Source: Terriglobia bacterium (GTDB lineage Bacteria; Acidobacteriota; Terriglobia; Bryobacterales; Bryobacteraceae). From it: a stretch of DNA of 64,000 nucleotides. The notes under the pieces were generated by a model. That model saw only the letters and a list, made by a program, of their open reading frames with translations. It was not told the DNA's origin and searched no databases. Where the stretch lies: positions 21,280 through 85,279 of the forward strand of contig JAIQFN010000025.1 in NCBI GenBank assembly GCA_020073265.1, given 5' to 3'. A program made the position numbers and the translations under genes. The stretch's first letter is position 1, and each line of letters opens with the position of its first letter. Below are positions 34,862-43,636 of this stretch, piece by piece.

Positions 34862-37045
34862 TTATTTGGAGATTTCCAACAGTAGTTTTTGCGCCGGCTT
34901 GTAGCCGGGAGCGGCCTCGAGCGAGAGGAACACCTGGTCGCGAGCTTCGTTCATGCGATTCGCCATCCGATAAGCCTCGGCCAGCTTGAAATGCGCGGCT
35001 GCCTGGTCGAGCGGCTTCAGCGCGACCACCGCCTGAAATTCCCGGATCGCCCCGGCCACGTTATTCTGAGCGAGCCACAAGTCACCCAAGCGCTGATGCA
35101 GTTCCTGGTCTTCCGGATAAATGTAGTTTAGACGATCGAGGGTGGCGGCTGCTTTCTTGGGATCGCCGCCTTCTTCCTGGAGTTTCGCCAGACGCTCGAT
35201 CAGCAGCGGACTGCGCCCGCCCACCTGGTTCCATTTCTCCAGTTCCTTCCGCGCCGAGGCTTTGTCGCCCTTGGCGAGATAAGCGTCCGACATCACTTCA
35301 TAGACGCTGCCGGGTTCGACATAGTCGGTATAAAAACCTTCGATGACGCCGCCGATGTGAATCGCCTCATCGTATTTCTTGGCGCGCTCCTCTTCCACCA
35401 GGGTCTTGACCTGCTTTCTCCAGTCGTCGAAGTGTTCCACGGTAGTCTTGGTCTGCGCGTCCAGCCAGGCGAAGAACTGTTTGTCGAACTCCTCGGGCTC
35501 CAGGCCCAGGTCCTTACGAATGACATCGGGCGTCGATTCGAGCTTGGCGAAGGACTGGATCATTTCCAGCAGCTTGGAGTAGCCCCACTTCTCGGCGATG
35601 TAGCTGCAGATCTTGCCGCCCTGGAAGTACGAAACGATCACTTGCGACGGGTAGGTGGGGCGGATGAACCCGCGATCGAGTTGCGCGATGGGCAGCAGCT
35701 TCTTGTTCTTGATGGCGTTGATCGCTTCCGGATCCAGGCGATCGCCCCAATCCGGCGCCGCCGCGGTTTCTTCGTACACTGCCAGACCTTCGGTGAACCA
35801 GCGCGGGACGCGGCTGCCGGTGGCCTGCAGCACGAAGACATGGCTGAGCTCGTGCCACATGGTGCTGGCCCAGTGGAAACTCCCGGGCGGGCGGCCCGAG
35901 GGGCTGTCCATCGCGACCACCGATCCGAACGTCACGCCTAAAGCGCCCAAGCCCGGCATGCCCATGGTGCGGACGGCGAAGTCCTCGTGATCCGGATAGA
36001 CTTCCACCTGGACCGGCCCCTTCAGCTTCATCTGGTATTTCTTTTCGTACGTCGCGAGGGCGCGCTTCAGCTCGGATTCAAAATAAGGACGCAGCAGCTC
36101 AGCTTCCTTGCTGTGCAGCTTGAGGATGGTGTTATCGGTTTCGAAAATCTTATAGTTCTTGTAGCTGTCCAGCAGGCGCAGCGAGTTCACCGTCTCGTTG
36201 CTGGTGTACTTGGCGTTGTAGCATTGCTCGAGCTGGGCGCGAGCTTCGCCCTCCTCGCCCAGCCGCATCAGGTTGATGCCCAGTTGCGCGCGCGCCTCCC
36301 ACAGCTCCGGGTTGAGTTCGAGCGCCTTGCGATAAGCGCGGATTCCTTCCGGATAGCGGCGGTTGATAACGAAAAAGTGGCCGGCGGTGGAGTACGCTTC
36401 GCCGTAAACCGGGTTGATCTTGAGGATGCGATCGATCCACGGGGTTGTGGTTTTGTCGTGCAGCCAGTCGATGGTGGCGTGAATCGCCATGCCATCCAGA
36501 GCTTCCGGCGAGATGGCGATGGCTTTGTCGGCTTCCTTGGCGGCGCGGTCTTCGTCGTTATCTTCGAGCGCCAGATAGGCCAGCAGCTCGCGCGCTTCGG
36601 CGAGCTTCGGATCCAGCTCAGCCGCTTTTTCCGCGAACTCGACGGCCTTGCTGCCGAAATCCTGCGCGGCCACCAGCGCCATGCCCAGATAAGCCTGGGC
36701 ATCGTTCTTGTCGATGGCTATCGCTTCCTGGAACAGTCCCCCGGCTTCGGTCGGAACGAAACGCTCCAGAAAAAGCCGGCCCCAGCGCACGCGGTATTCG
36801 GCGCTCTTGGGATGGTCCTTCACCAGCGCGCGGAACGCATCGTTGGCTTCCTTGTACTGCTCGGTGCCCCACAGGCCCTCGGCGTGCAGGTAGGGATCTG
36901 AACTAGCAACCAGGCGCGCATAGCAGGCGCGGGCTTGCGCGAGTTGGCCATGATGACGCTGCGTGCGGCACTGATCCAGCGATTGCGCGTTGACGGCCAC
37001 GCCGGCGGCCAGCGCCACGGACAGAACTGTCAGGACGGCTCTCAT
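34862..37045 (-). CDS. Secreted TPR protein with peptidase MA-like (gluzincin) domain
   Basis: This 727-residue protein has a signal peptide (MRAVLTVLSVALAAGVAVNA). TPR-type repeats fill residues about 25-300 and again about 590-727. Between them is a peptidase MA-like domain: MWHELSHVFV has the HExxH motif at residues 398-402, and WFTEGLAVYEE provides the probable third zinc ligand Glu. In many acidobacteria such proteins are of unknown substrate. It overlaps the start-stop of the caspase-fold gene (ATGA) and precedes MoxR closely, so it belongs to the operon. Confidence 0.85.
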   Translation of the reverse strand: MRAVLTVLSVALAAGVAVNAQSLDQCRTQRHHGQLAQARACYARLVASSDPYLHAEGLWGTEQYKEANDAFRALVKDHPKSAEYRVRWGRLFLERFVPTEAGGLFQEAIAIDKNDAQAYLGMALVAAQDFGSKAVEFAEKAAELDPKLAEARELLAYLALEDNDEDRAAKEADKAIAISPEALDGMAIHATIDWLHDKTTTPWIDRILKINPVYGEAYSTAGHFFVINRRYPEGIRAYRKALELNPELWEARAQLGINLMRLGEEGEARAQLEQCYNAKYTSNETVNSLRLLDSYKNYKIFETDNTILKLHSKEAELLRPYFESELKRALATYEKKYQMKLKGPVQVEVYPDHEDFAVRTMGMPGLGALGVTFGSVVAMDSPSGRPPGSFHWASTMWHELSHVFVLQATGSRVPRWFTEGLAVYEETAAAPDWGDRLDPEAINAIKNKKLLPIAQLDRGFIRPTYPSQVIVSYFQGGKICSYIAEKWGYSKLLEMIQSFAKLESTPDVIRKDLGLEPEEFDKQFFAWLDAQTKTTVEHFDDWRKQVKTLVEEERAKKYDEAIHIGGVIEGFYTDYVEPGSVYEVMSDAYLAKGDKASARKELEKWNQVGGRSPLLIERLAKLQEEGGDPKKAAATLDRLNYIYPEDQELHQRLGDLWLAQNNVAGAIREFQAVVALKPLDQAAAHFKLAEAYRMANRMNEARDQVFLSLEAAPGYKPAQKLLLEISK

Positions 37046-38001
37046 TTGTCCAGCTCCGCTTGCGTTTTGGCAAGTTCGAGCAGCAACTTGCGAAGTTGCT
37101 CCTGGTAGTAGTCGGCCGGCATCGCAGCCTTTTCGTATTTCAGCTTGTCGATTTGCTGCTCCAGATCCTCGCGCTTTTCGAGCAGGGCTTTCTTTTCCGG
37201 CGTGGTGGCCGCCATCTGAGTCTGACCGAGACGCAACAAGGTGAAGCGCGACGCCAGCAGGCCCTGGCCGTTTTCAGGCGACGGCTTGCGCGCGCCGTCG
37301 CCTTGGCCGGTATCTTCGAGCGTGGGATGTTCGGTGGCCAGGCGCTTCTGTGTTTCGTAGAATTGCGCGGTCTTGGTTTCGGCGTAGTTGAAGGCTTCGA
37401 GCGCCGAAATGGCTTCGTTCTTGTCGGTGTCGGACGATGGATCGCGCAGCGCCTCCACCCAATAGCGCGCGAACACCGTGGCGTTCTTTTCGGTGCCGCT
37501 CTTGGTGGCGGTGATGATGACGCGACCCTGCTTGACCAGCGCGGCGCGCGAACCACCGCTGGCGCTGGTCATATTGACCACCAACTGTCGAGTGGCCGGA
37601 ATGCGATCGAGCAGCGAGGCCAGCTCGACGCCGGACAAATCCGGACCGGGGAGATTGATCTTGTATTCGAAGCCGTCGAAGCTGCCGTGGCCGATCAGCA
37701 TCACCACCAGCACGTCGGCCGGTTTGGCTTCTTTCGAGATTTGCGCGAGGGCGGTCTGGATTTGAGCTTTGGTGGCCTGCGCGCCGGAGAGCGTGGTGAC
37801 TTTGGCGTCCGGGCTGGAGCGGACCAGCTTGTCGATTTCTTGAGCCAGGGAGGTGAAGCGCTGCTCGTAGTCGGGCTCGCCACCCAGGCCGGCGACGGTG
37901 ACATAGAAGGTCGCGGCGTTCAAGGTTGCAGTCAGGACTAGCGTTGGCACCAGCACCAACGCGGCACGCAGCAGTGCATGCGCCACGGGGCTTCTTCTCA
38001 T
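37042..38001 (-). CDS. Caspase-fold (clan CD-like) secreted protein lacking cysteine
   Basis: The protein has 319 residues from the ATG at 38001, which overlaps the stop of the preceding gene by ATGA. An N-terminal signal peptide (about residues 1-29) is encoded in part by a REP-like element. The domain that follows has the clan CD histidine motif MLIGHGS (GHG at 104-106). The strand that normally ends with the catalytic cysteine reads VVNMTSASGGS (141-151), so Met-Thr stands where Cys is expected. There is no cysteine anywhere in the protein, so it cannot be a cysteine protease of the usual kind. The last 100 residues form a coiled coil. It may be a scaffold or a substrate-binding relic. The fold assignment rests on motif order only. 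Confidence 0.62.
   Translation of the reverse strand: MRRSPVAHALLRAALVLVPTLVLTATLNAATFYVTVAGLGGEPDYEQRFTSLAQEIDKLVRSSPDAKVTTLSGAQATKAQIQTALAQISKEAKPADVLVVMLIGHGSFDGFEYKINLPGPDLSGVELASLLDRIPATRQLVVNMTSASGGSRAALVKQGRVIITATKSGTEKNATVFARYWVEALRDPSSDTDKNEAISALEAFNYAETKTAQFYETQKRLATEHPTLEDTGQGDGARKPSPENGQGLLASRFTLLRLGQTQMAATTPEKKALLEKREDLEQQIDKLKYEKAAMPADYYQEQLRKLLLELAKTQAELDK
37941..37987 (-). repeat. REP-like element, copy 3, inside the signal-peptide coding region
   Basis: Read on the minus strand, these 47 bp align with the copy at 41152: the first 30 bases differ at two positions, the last 17 at about seven, and the ending AACGC is shared. The frame reads VAHALLRAALVLVPT, the hydrophobic part of the caspase-fold protein's signal peptide. 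Confidence 0.7.
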
Positions 38002-40259
38002 ACCACACCCCACCTTCTGCGCAAGAGCCATTCGGCGCAGCATAGCAGGAGCGCGAATAAGAAGACCACCGGCATATCCCACAGATCCTTGGTCTCGCGC
38101 ACGCTGATGCCGGCCTCGGAATAAGAGATGTCCTGGCCCAGCCGGCTCACCTCGTTGGGACGATAGTAGCGGCCGCCGGTCTGAGACGAAAGCTTTTCGA
38201 GCAATTCGCGGTTCTGTTCCAAATGGAAATTCTCAGCCACGCCGTTTTCGCGCCGGAACGTGACCACGCCGCGCCCCAATTCCTGCTGGCCGCGGCGTGC
38301 GGTCACTTCAGTGACGTAAGATCCGGGGCGGTCGGCGTCCCAATCGGCGGAATAGACGCCCTGCTCCAGCGAGTCGGGGTGCAGGTCCACGGTTTGCGCG
38401 GCGCCGTCGGGGCCGACCACGCGCGCCTGGACTTCGGCGTCGCTGGTGGGCAGATACGTCGTGTCGCGAACTTCAGCCCGCAGATGCACGCGCCCGTTGT
38501 CTTCCAGCACTGGACGCGGCGTCGACGCCACCACGCGCGTCGGCGTATCGCTCACCAGCCAGCGCATCATCTGGCGCCAGAATATCTCGTGGCTCATGTC
38601 CTGGAGCGGCTGCAGCATCTGCCAGCGCCAGTCGCCGCCGGTGGCGAACACGGCCGTGCGTCCCCGCCCGTACTTCTGCGTAATCAGCAGCGGCAGCGTT
38701 CGGCCGGCCGCGTTCAGATTCGCCAGGATGGTGGCGCCCGGCTTGGCCGTGCCGGCATCCTGATAGTCCATCAGATACGGCAGCTTCTTCCAGCGAGCGA
38801 CGTTGGCATCCGGGTCTTCGTCGATCCGGCAGATCAGGCTGTCGCGGCCCGACGAAGTCAGCTCGGGTGTCGCGGGTTCGCGGTGAAAGGTGTTCTTGTG
38901 ATCCGGCAAGTGGACCGGGAGCAGTTCGTCGAAAGGAGCCTTGTCGTAGGCGCCGTCGGCCAGCGCGGTGTGTCCGCCCAGGAACAGCAATCCCCCGCCC
39001 CGCCGGTCCACGAACTGCTGGATCAGATCCTGCTGCGCGGGCGTGAAGTAGCTGGCCTCCACGCTGCCCAGGATCAGGCCCTGGAAATCGAACAGATCTT
39101 CCACCTTAACGGGAAAGCCGTCCTTGAGCTCGGGATGCTTGTCGTCCGGCGTCAGCGTCAGGTTCTTGTTCTGCGTGGTGCGGACGATGCTGTACAGCCC
39201 GATGTTCTTGTCATCCTCCACCGCGCGCCGGATGAATTTGAAATCCCAGCGCGGCTCACCTTCCATGTAGAGGATGTGCGGCTTGGCGGAATCCACATTC
39301 AACACGCGCGTCATGGAGTTGTTGCCGCGGTTGGTCTCGTCCTGCAGCGGATCGATGGCGAACTCCAGGTTCTTCACTCCGGCGTCTCCGGCATTGAACA
39401 GGACCGCTTCGGTCTGAACGGCTCCGTCTCCCTTAAGAACAATGTCGCGAGCCGCCAGTACCTTTCCCGATTCCCGCACCGCCAGGTGAGCCTTGTCGCC
39501 CCGGAACCCGGCCTGGCGGAAACTGATCTGCGCCTCCAGGCGCGACTTGGCCAGCGACCGCACCGGCAATTGAACGTCGGTCAGCTCAATGTCGCGATCC
39601 ATCTTCTCGCGGCCGAACCCGATGGTATGGACCGGAATGCGCTGCCGCTTGATCTCGGAAATGGTCTCCAGATCGATGCCGCCGGAGTTGTCCGCGCCGT
39701 CGCTCAACAGAACCACCGCGCCGATCGGCAACGTGGATGCGTCCGCCAGCACTTCCTTCAGGCTGTCGCCGATGCGCGTGGCCGGCGCACCGGCGCTGAG
39801 CTGATCCAGCTTTTCCATGCGCTCCAGGTGGTCGCCGAAGCGGTAAAGCCGTACCTGAAATTTGGTCTGTAAACTACTGAGCAGCCCACCGTTGATGGTC
39901 TTCAAAACCTGCTCTTTGCGGCTCTGTCCGTCTTCCTGCGTGGCCATGCTCTTGCTATCGTCGATCACCAGCGCGACGATGTTTTGCTGCGGCCGGAGCG
40001 TGGCGATGCTCAAGGCCGGCTGCCACAACAGAAACAGCAGCAGGCAAACCAGCAGCGACTGCAGCACCCACACCACCGCAGTGCGCGCGCCTCGCATGGA
40101 AGGAGCCACCGCCTTGCGCCGGCTCCAGATCAGATAGCCCAGTCCACTGGCGGCTATCGCGGCCGCAACCAGCAGAACCCAAGCGGGCCATTGACCCAGC
40201 AGGACAAACTTCCCCTTGCTGAATACGGTGGGCGGGTATTTGAAGAGAAACTCAAACAT
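37998..40259 (-). CDS. VWA-domain membrane protein with glutamine amidotransferase-like region
   Basis: This 753-residue protein has two N-terminal helices (around WVLLVAAAIAASGLGYLIW and VVWVLQSLLVCLLLFLLW). A VWA domain follows with DDSKSM as the metal-binding motif, and LLSDGADNSGGIDLETI as a later loop. A beta domain follows, then a class I glutamine amidotransferase-like region (GGGLLFLGGHTALADGAY) without an obvious catalytic Cys nucleophile. A last helix lies near the C-terminus. This architecture is common in MoxR-linked clusters. It lies 21 bp from the DUF4159 gene and overlaps the caspase-fold gene. Confidence 0.85.
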   Translation of the reverse strand: MFEFLFKYPPTVFSKGKFVLLGQWPAWVLLVAAAIAASGLGYLIWSRRKAVAPSMRGARTAVVWVLQSLLVCLLLFLLWQPALSIATLRPQQNIVALVIDDSKSMATQEDGQSRKEQVLKTINGGLLSSLQTKFQVRLYRFGDHLERMEKLDQLSAGAPATRIGDSLKEVLADASTLPIGAVVLLSDGADNSGGIDLETISEIKRQRIPVHTIGFGREKMDRDIELTDVQLPVRSLAKSRLEAQISFRQAGFRGDKAHLAVRESGKVLAARDIVLKGDGAVQTEAVLFNAGDAGVKNLEFAIDPLQDETNRGNNSMTRVLNVDSAKPHILYMEGEPRWDFKFIRRAVEDDKNIGLYSIVRTTQNKNLTLTPDDKHPELKDGFPVKVEDLFDFQGLILGSVEASYFTPAQQDLIQQFVDRRGGGLLFLGGHTALADGAYDKAPFDELLPVHLPDHKNTFHREPATPELTSSGRDSLICRIDEDPDANVARWKKLPYLMDYQDAGTAKPGATILANLNAAGRTLPLLITQKYGRGRTAVFATGGDWRWQMLQPLQDMSHEIFWRQMMRWLVSDTPTRVVASTPRPVLEDNGRVHLRAEVRDTTYLPTSDAEVQARVVGPDGAAQTVDLHPDSLEQGVYSADWDADRPGSYVTEVTARRGQQELGRGVVTFRRENGVAENFHLEQNRELLEKLSSQTGGRYYRPNEVSRLGQDISYSEAGISVRETKDLWDMPVVFLFALLLCCAEWLLRRRWGVV

Positions 40260-40280
40260 CGGAGGTGACTGCCGGGCTCC

Positions 40281-41069
40281 TTAGTGGGTCATGGAATATA
40301 TGACGTAATTGACGCCGATCCGGAAGCCCAGCGCGGAGTACTTTTCCGGATACAGCGGGTTATCGGCGTGCTCCCAGGAGTCGCCCAGGTCCATGTTATG
40401 GCAAATGGCGACCAGGAGCCGCCCTTTGTCGTCGTAGATGCCGCGCCAGCGCGCTTCGTAGCCGTCATGCTCGTAGGTCCGGCCACTGCGCAGAAACTGC
40501 GCGCCCGGCACTTGGTAGCGGTCGTCGAGATCGAAAATCGTGTGGAAGATGGGATCGCCGCTGTCCAGATCGACGATGGGCCGTTCCGGAAAAACGCGCT
40601 GCATGCTGGCGGTGAAAATTTCCCATTCGCGGGTGCCATGGAAATCATCGCACATGAAGAAGCCGCCACGAAGCAGGTAGTCGCGCAGCTTCTTGGTTTC
40701 GGCGTCGGTGAGGTTCCAGTAGCCGACTTCAACGCCATAGAGCCAGGGCCAGTTGTACACGTCGTCGCCGTCGTCCAGACTGATGGGCTGTTCCACTGAG
40801 CGAGCGCTCACGCGAGTCAGCCGGCGCAGCGCCGCCGAGAAGTGCCGGTCCGAGCGAGGATAGTCCATGGTCCAGCGCGGGTAGCTCACGACCGCTGGAT
40901 AGATGAGGCGCCCGAACACCCATTCCGATTTCTGCTGCCAGTCGGGCGGCCGCGGGAAATCGTTATATTCGATAGCCGGATACTCGCGGAACTCCTTTTG
41001 GAACGCGGAGACGCCGCTGAGCGAGAAGAAGGCCAATGCTACAGCAATCAAGTACGCTCGGAGACGCAT
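40281..41069 (-). CDS. DUF4159 protein
   Basis: This 262-residue protein has a signal peptide (MRLRAYLIAVALAFFSLSG). The DUF4159 domain is recognised by YNDFPRPPDWQQKSEW, then LDDGDDVYNWPWLYGVEVG, and LRGGFFMCDDFHGTREWE near the middle. ICHNMDLGDSWEHADNP and the final helix close the domain. It is the first gene of the MoxR operon. DUF4159 proteins are frequent partners of VWA/MoxR clusters; no enzymatic role is known. Confidence 0.88.
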   Translation of the reverse strand: MRLRAYLIAVALAFFSLSGVSAFQKEFREYPAIEYNDFPRPPDWQQKSEWVFGRLIYPAVVSYPRWTMDYPRSDRHFSAALRRLTRVSARSVEQPISLDDGDDVYNWPWLYGVEVGYWNLTDAETKKLRDYLLRGGFFMCDDFHGTREWEIFTASMQRVFPERPIVDLDSGDPIFHTIFDLDDRYQVPGAQFLRSGRTYEHDGYEARWRGIYDDKGRLLVAICHNMDLGDSWEHADNPLYPEKYSALGFRIGVNYVIYSMTH

Positions 41070-41151
41070 GAAAGAGTCCGGACAGCCCTCAGAATAACAC
41101 GCTGCTATTGTTAGGTGCCTTTTGCCTCGCGCCAGGTTACAGCAAAATCAA

Positions 41152-41198
41152 CGTGGCGCACGCACTCCTGCGTGCCGCGTTCACACTCGTGTGAACGC
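41152..41198 (+). repeat. REP-like palindromic element, copy 4
   Basis: This copy has two consecutive hairpins: GCACGCAC-TCC-TGCGTGC and GTTCACACTCGTGTGAAC. It lies upstream of the DUF4159 gene, at the 5' edge of the MoxR operon. The other copies are at 26990, 33796, 37941 and 42747. Confidence 0.85.
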
Positions 41199-41288
41199 CT
41201 CCTCGTTGGACACCGGCGCCAACGCCGCGCTTGTGGAAGTACTAGCAGCTCTCAAATTGTCATCGTCATGCGTTACGTGAGTGGCTCC

Positions 41289-41306
41289 TAGCCCTGAAGC
41301 GGGCTA
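41289..41306. other. Hairpin upstream of the DHFR-like gene
   Basis: TAGCCC / GGGCTA (6-bp arms, 6-nt loop) lies 38 bp before the start at 41345. No T-run follows on either strand. Role unknown. Confidence 0.35.
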
Positions 41307-41344
41307 ACCTTGCTGGTCTACCCCGTCGGCGGTACTCTTGCGTA

Positions 41345-41893
<549 letters not shown>

Positions 41894-41982
41894 CCCTTGG
41901 GCTTCTTAAGCCCGAGTCGGCCGCATCCTGGAGCAACTCGCCAGCGCGTCCCGGTGACAGTAGTCGAGCAGATCTCGCCTGA

Positions 41983-42534
41983 CTAGTTCGACGCTGTGGT
42001 CCTTCGGAACGTGGCCAAGACGAACGCCAATAGAACAGCTCCCACTAGTAAAACAGAACTTGGCTCGGGCACGGCCTGCGCCTCTCCCCCAATGTCAAGA
42101 GAGATGATCTGACCTTTTAGACCGGCAAGGTCCTCCACGTTCACGAATATGGTATTAGCGGCGATGGTGATTCGGGACGCATCGAAGCCCGCATAGTTCG
42201 TGGCGCCGTCCAGCGTGACGTTCGTGAAGTTCGGGATATTTCCGTTCAAATCTACGAATTCGAAACCGTCGAAGGCTACATTGTTGACGCCCGCGTCCCT
42301 GGTCGTGGTGATCAGGATGTTGGTATCGGAAACCGCTATGTCCGCAAAACCAGCGAAATTCGAAAGTGTGCCTGCTGGTCCGACAATGTCCATTGCGGCG
42401 GAGAAGATCGTGCCGGTGGTGGGGAACAGATATGTCACCTCGATAGTCTGCCCCGCCAACAGGTCGGCTCGCGCTGGGATCGTTACCGCCACCGACAAGG
42501 CCATTAGTCCCACCAAAGCGTTTATCTTAAGCAT
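41983..42534 (-). CDS. PEP-CTERM-type secreted protein
   Basis: This 183-residue protein has a signal peptide (residues about 1-23). At the C-terminus it has VPEPSSVLLVGAVLLAFVLA followed by FRRTTASN. This is the PEP-CTERM sorting signal: VPEP motif, hydrophobic helix and basic end, recognised by an exosortase. The middle is beta-rich with no conserved catalytic residues. No exosortase gene is in the window. The protein is likely anchored or released at the surface. Confidence 0.85.
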   Translation of the reverse strand: MLKINALVGLMALSVAVTIPARADLLAGQTIEVTYLFPTTGTIFSAAMDIVGPAGTLSNFAGFADIAVSDTNILITTTRDAGVNNVAFDGFEFVDLNGNIPNFTNVTLDGATNYAGFDASRITIAANTIFVNVEDLAGLKGQIISLDIGGEAQAVPEPSSVLLVGAVLLAFVLATFRRTTASN

Positions 42535-42868
42535 GGCGCCTCACTTTAGATAGCGAGTATACCTCACGCGCCTCCGTGTACAAGACACTGATTCGACCAG
42601 GACGCCCCGGAAAAGTACCAGTACTAAGCTGGATCTCTTTCTTGGCACAAGTACACTCGGCGTGTAACGAAAGACCACCTGGACTGAGAAGCCGTTCTGA
42701 TCGACGGCATGGGGCACCACCTGCCACCCGCTGTGGTTGAACTAGCTGTGGCGCACGCACTCGTGCGTGCCGCGTTCACACTCGTGTGAACGCCCGCCGC
42801 CGAAACACGCTTCCTTGAAGGCGCCCATCCATGTGTTTGTTTTTGAAGGAAAGAATATCATCCATGAT
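42535..42868. other. Intergenic region between the PEP-CTERM gene and the PIN gene
   Basis: This 334-bp stretch separates two divergent genes. It contains REP-like copy 5 (42747-42793) and presumably promoters for both sides. I see no convincing further gene. A longer in-frame extension of the PIN gene exists, but it has no PIN similarity. Confidence 0.6.
42747..42793 (+). repeat. REP-like palindromic element, copy 5
   Basis: Nearly identical to copy 4: GCACGCACTCGTGCGTGC is a perfect palindrome here, followed by CGC and GTTCACACTCGTGTGAAC. It is about 76 bp before the start of the PIN gene. Confidence 0.85.
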
Positions 42869-43174
42869 GTGAGGATCGTGCTGGACACGGACGTGGTTAT
42901 CGCGGCCATGCGCAGTCCCACTGGCGCCTCGGCTGCAATTCTTCGACTCGTCCGCCAGCAGCAGGTCACGCTGCCATTGAACGCCCCTTCGGCGATTGAG
43001 TATGGGCGCCCCCAGCTTCGGGATCCCAACGACGAGATGGTCCTCCAAGCCGCGATCAACGGACGCGCCGCCGCGCTGGTCACATTCAACCTGCGGCACT
43101 ATGGAACCGTGCCCGCCCGCTGCGGCGTGGATTTGCTGCTTCCGCGTGATGCTCTCAGGAGGTTAAGACCATGA
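42869..43174 (+). pseudogene. PIN-domain toxin with in-frame internal deletion
   Basis: From the GTG at 42869 the frame reads VRIVLDTDVVIAAMRSPTG and later RPQLRDPNDEMVLQAA and LVTFNLRHYG, a clear PIN domain of the 'putative toxin, PIN family' group. The family has about 140 residues; this one has 101. Relatives carry roughly 40 more residues, with a conserved Glu helix, between IEYG and RPQLRDP. The deletion keeps the frame but removes part of the catalytic core, so toxicity is unlikely. The stop TGA overlaps the likely original start of the antitoxin gene. Whether the shortened protein is still stable is unknown. Confidence 0.68.
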
Positions 43175-43177
43175 AAG

Positions 43178-43477
43178 ATGCCCGGACATATCCTTAAGAG
43201 GCTGCCTCGATCTCTGAAGGAGGCCGTGGAAAAAATCAGCCGCGAGGACCGCACCAGCGTGAACCAGTTCGTGGCTACGGCGGTCGCCGAAAAAGTGTCC
43301 GTCCTGCAAACCGCCAGGTTTTTTGCCGACCGGAAAGCCCGTGCCGACTTCAAAGCCTTCGACAAGCTCATGCGCCGCCGCGGCGGCCAGCCACCGCGCG
43401 AGGGCGACCAAACCACGTCGCGAGCGGCCAAGCCAATCCCTGCCCCCGGCAAGCGAGCCGTGAAAAAACGGAGCTGA
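43178..43477 (+). CDS. HicB/RHH-type antitoxin, start probably disrupted
   Basis: The readable protein has 99 residues and contains ILKRLPRSLKEAVEKIS followed by DRTSVNQFVATAVAEKVS, a ribbon-helix-helix-type antitoxin. AGGAGG at 43157-43162 is ideally spaced (8 bp) for an ATG at 43171 that overlaps the toxin stop, but that frame stops after 8 codons (the eighth being CCT). One inserted base near 43189 would explain the loss; the family usually begins with a stretch like MKDART before ILKRLPRSL. The ATG at 43178 is 15 bp from the SD, so expression is likely weak. The C-terminal half is basic and low in complexity. Confidence 0.6.
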   Translation: MPGHILKRLPRSLKEAVEKISREDRTSVNQFVATAVAEKVSVLQTARFFADRKARADFKAFDKLMRRRGGQPPREGDQTTSRAAKPIPAPGKRAVKKRS

Positions 43478-43517
43478 GCTACTCAAGGCCGGTGGAACAC
43501 GCACAGAGACACCATCC

Positions 43518-43534
43518 CTAACGCTGTGCGTTAG
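43518..43534. terminator. Hairpin after the antitoxin gene
   Basis: CTAACGC-TGT-GCGTTAG is a perfect 7-bp stem. It lies between two convergent genes, 41 bp after the antitoxin stop, and probably helps end transcription; no clear T-run is present. Confidence 0.5.
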
Positions 43535-43575
43535 GTTGGTGGCTCGCCGCACGCGGCTCGCGAACTGCGGATTAG

Positions 43576-43596
43576 GACGCGGCAGGATGCCGCGTC
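43576..43596. terminator. Strong GC hairpin between convergent genes
   Basis: GACGCGGCA-GGA-TGCCGCGTC is a perfect 9-bp stem about 40 bp after the AbiEii stop. It is a candidate bidirectional terminator without T-run, or another small interspersed palindrome. Confidence 0.5.
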
Positions 43597-43636
43597 ACGG
43601 AGTGAAGACGCGCACGCCCATGCGGGTCGTGTCGCC

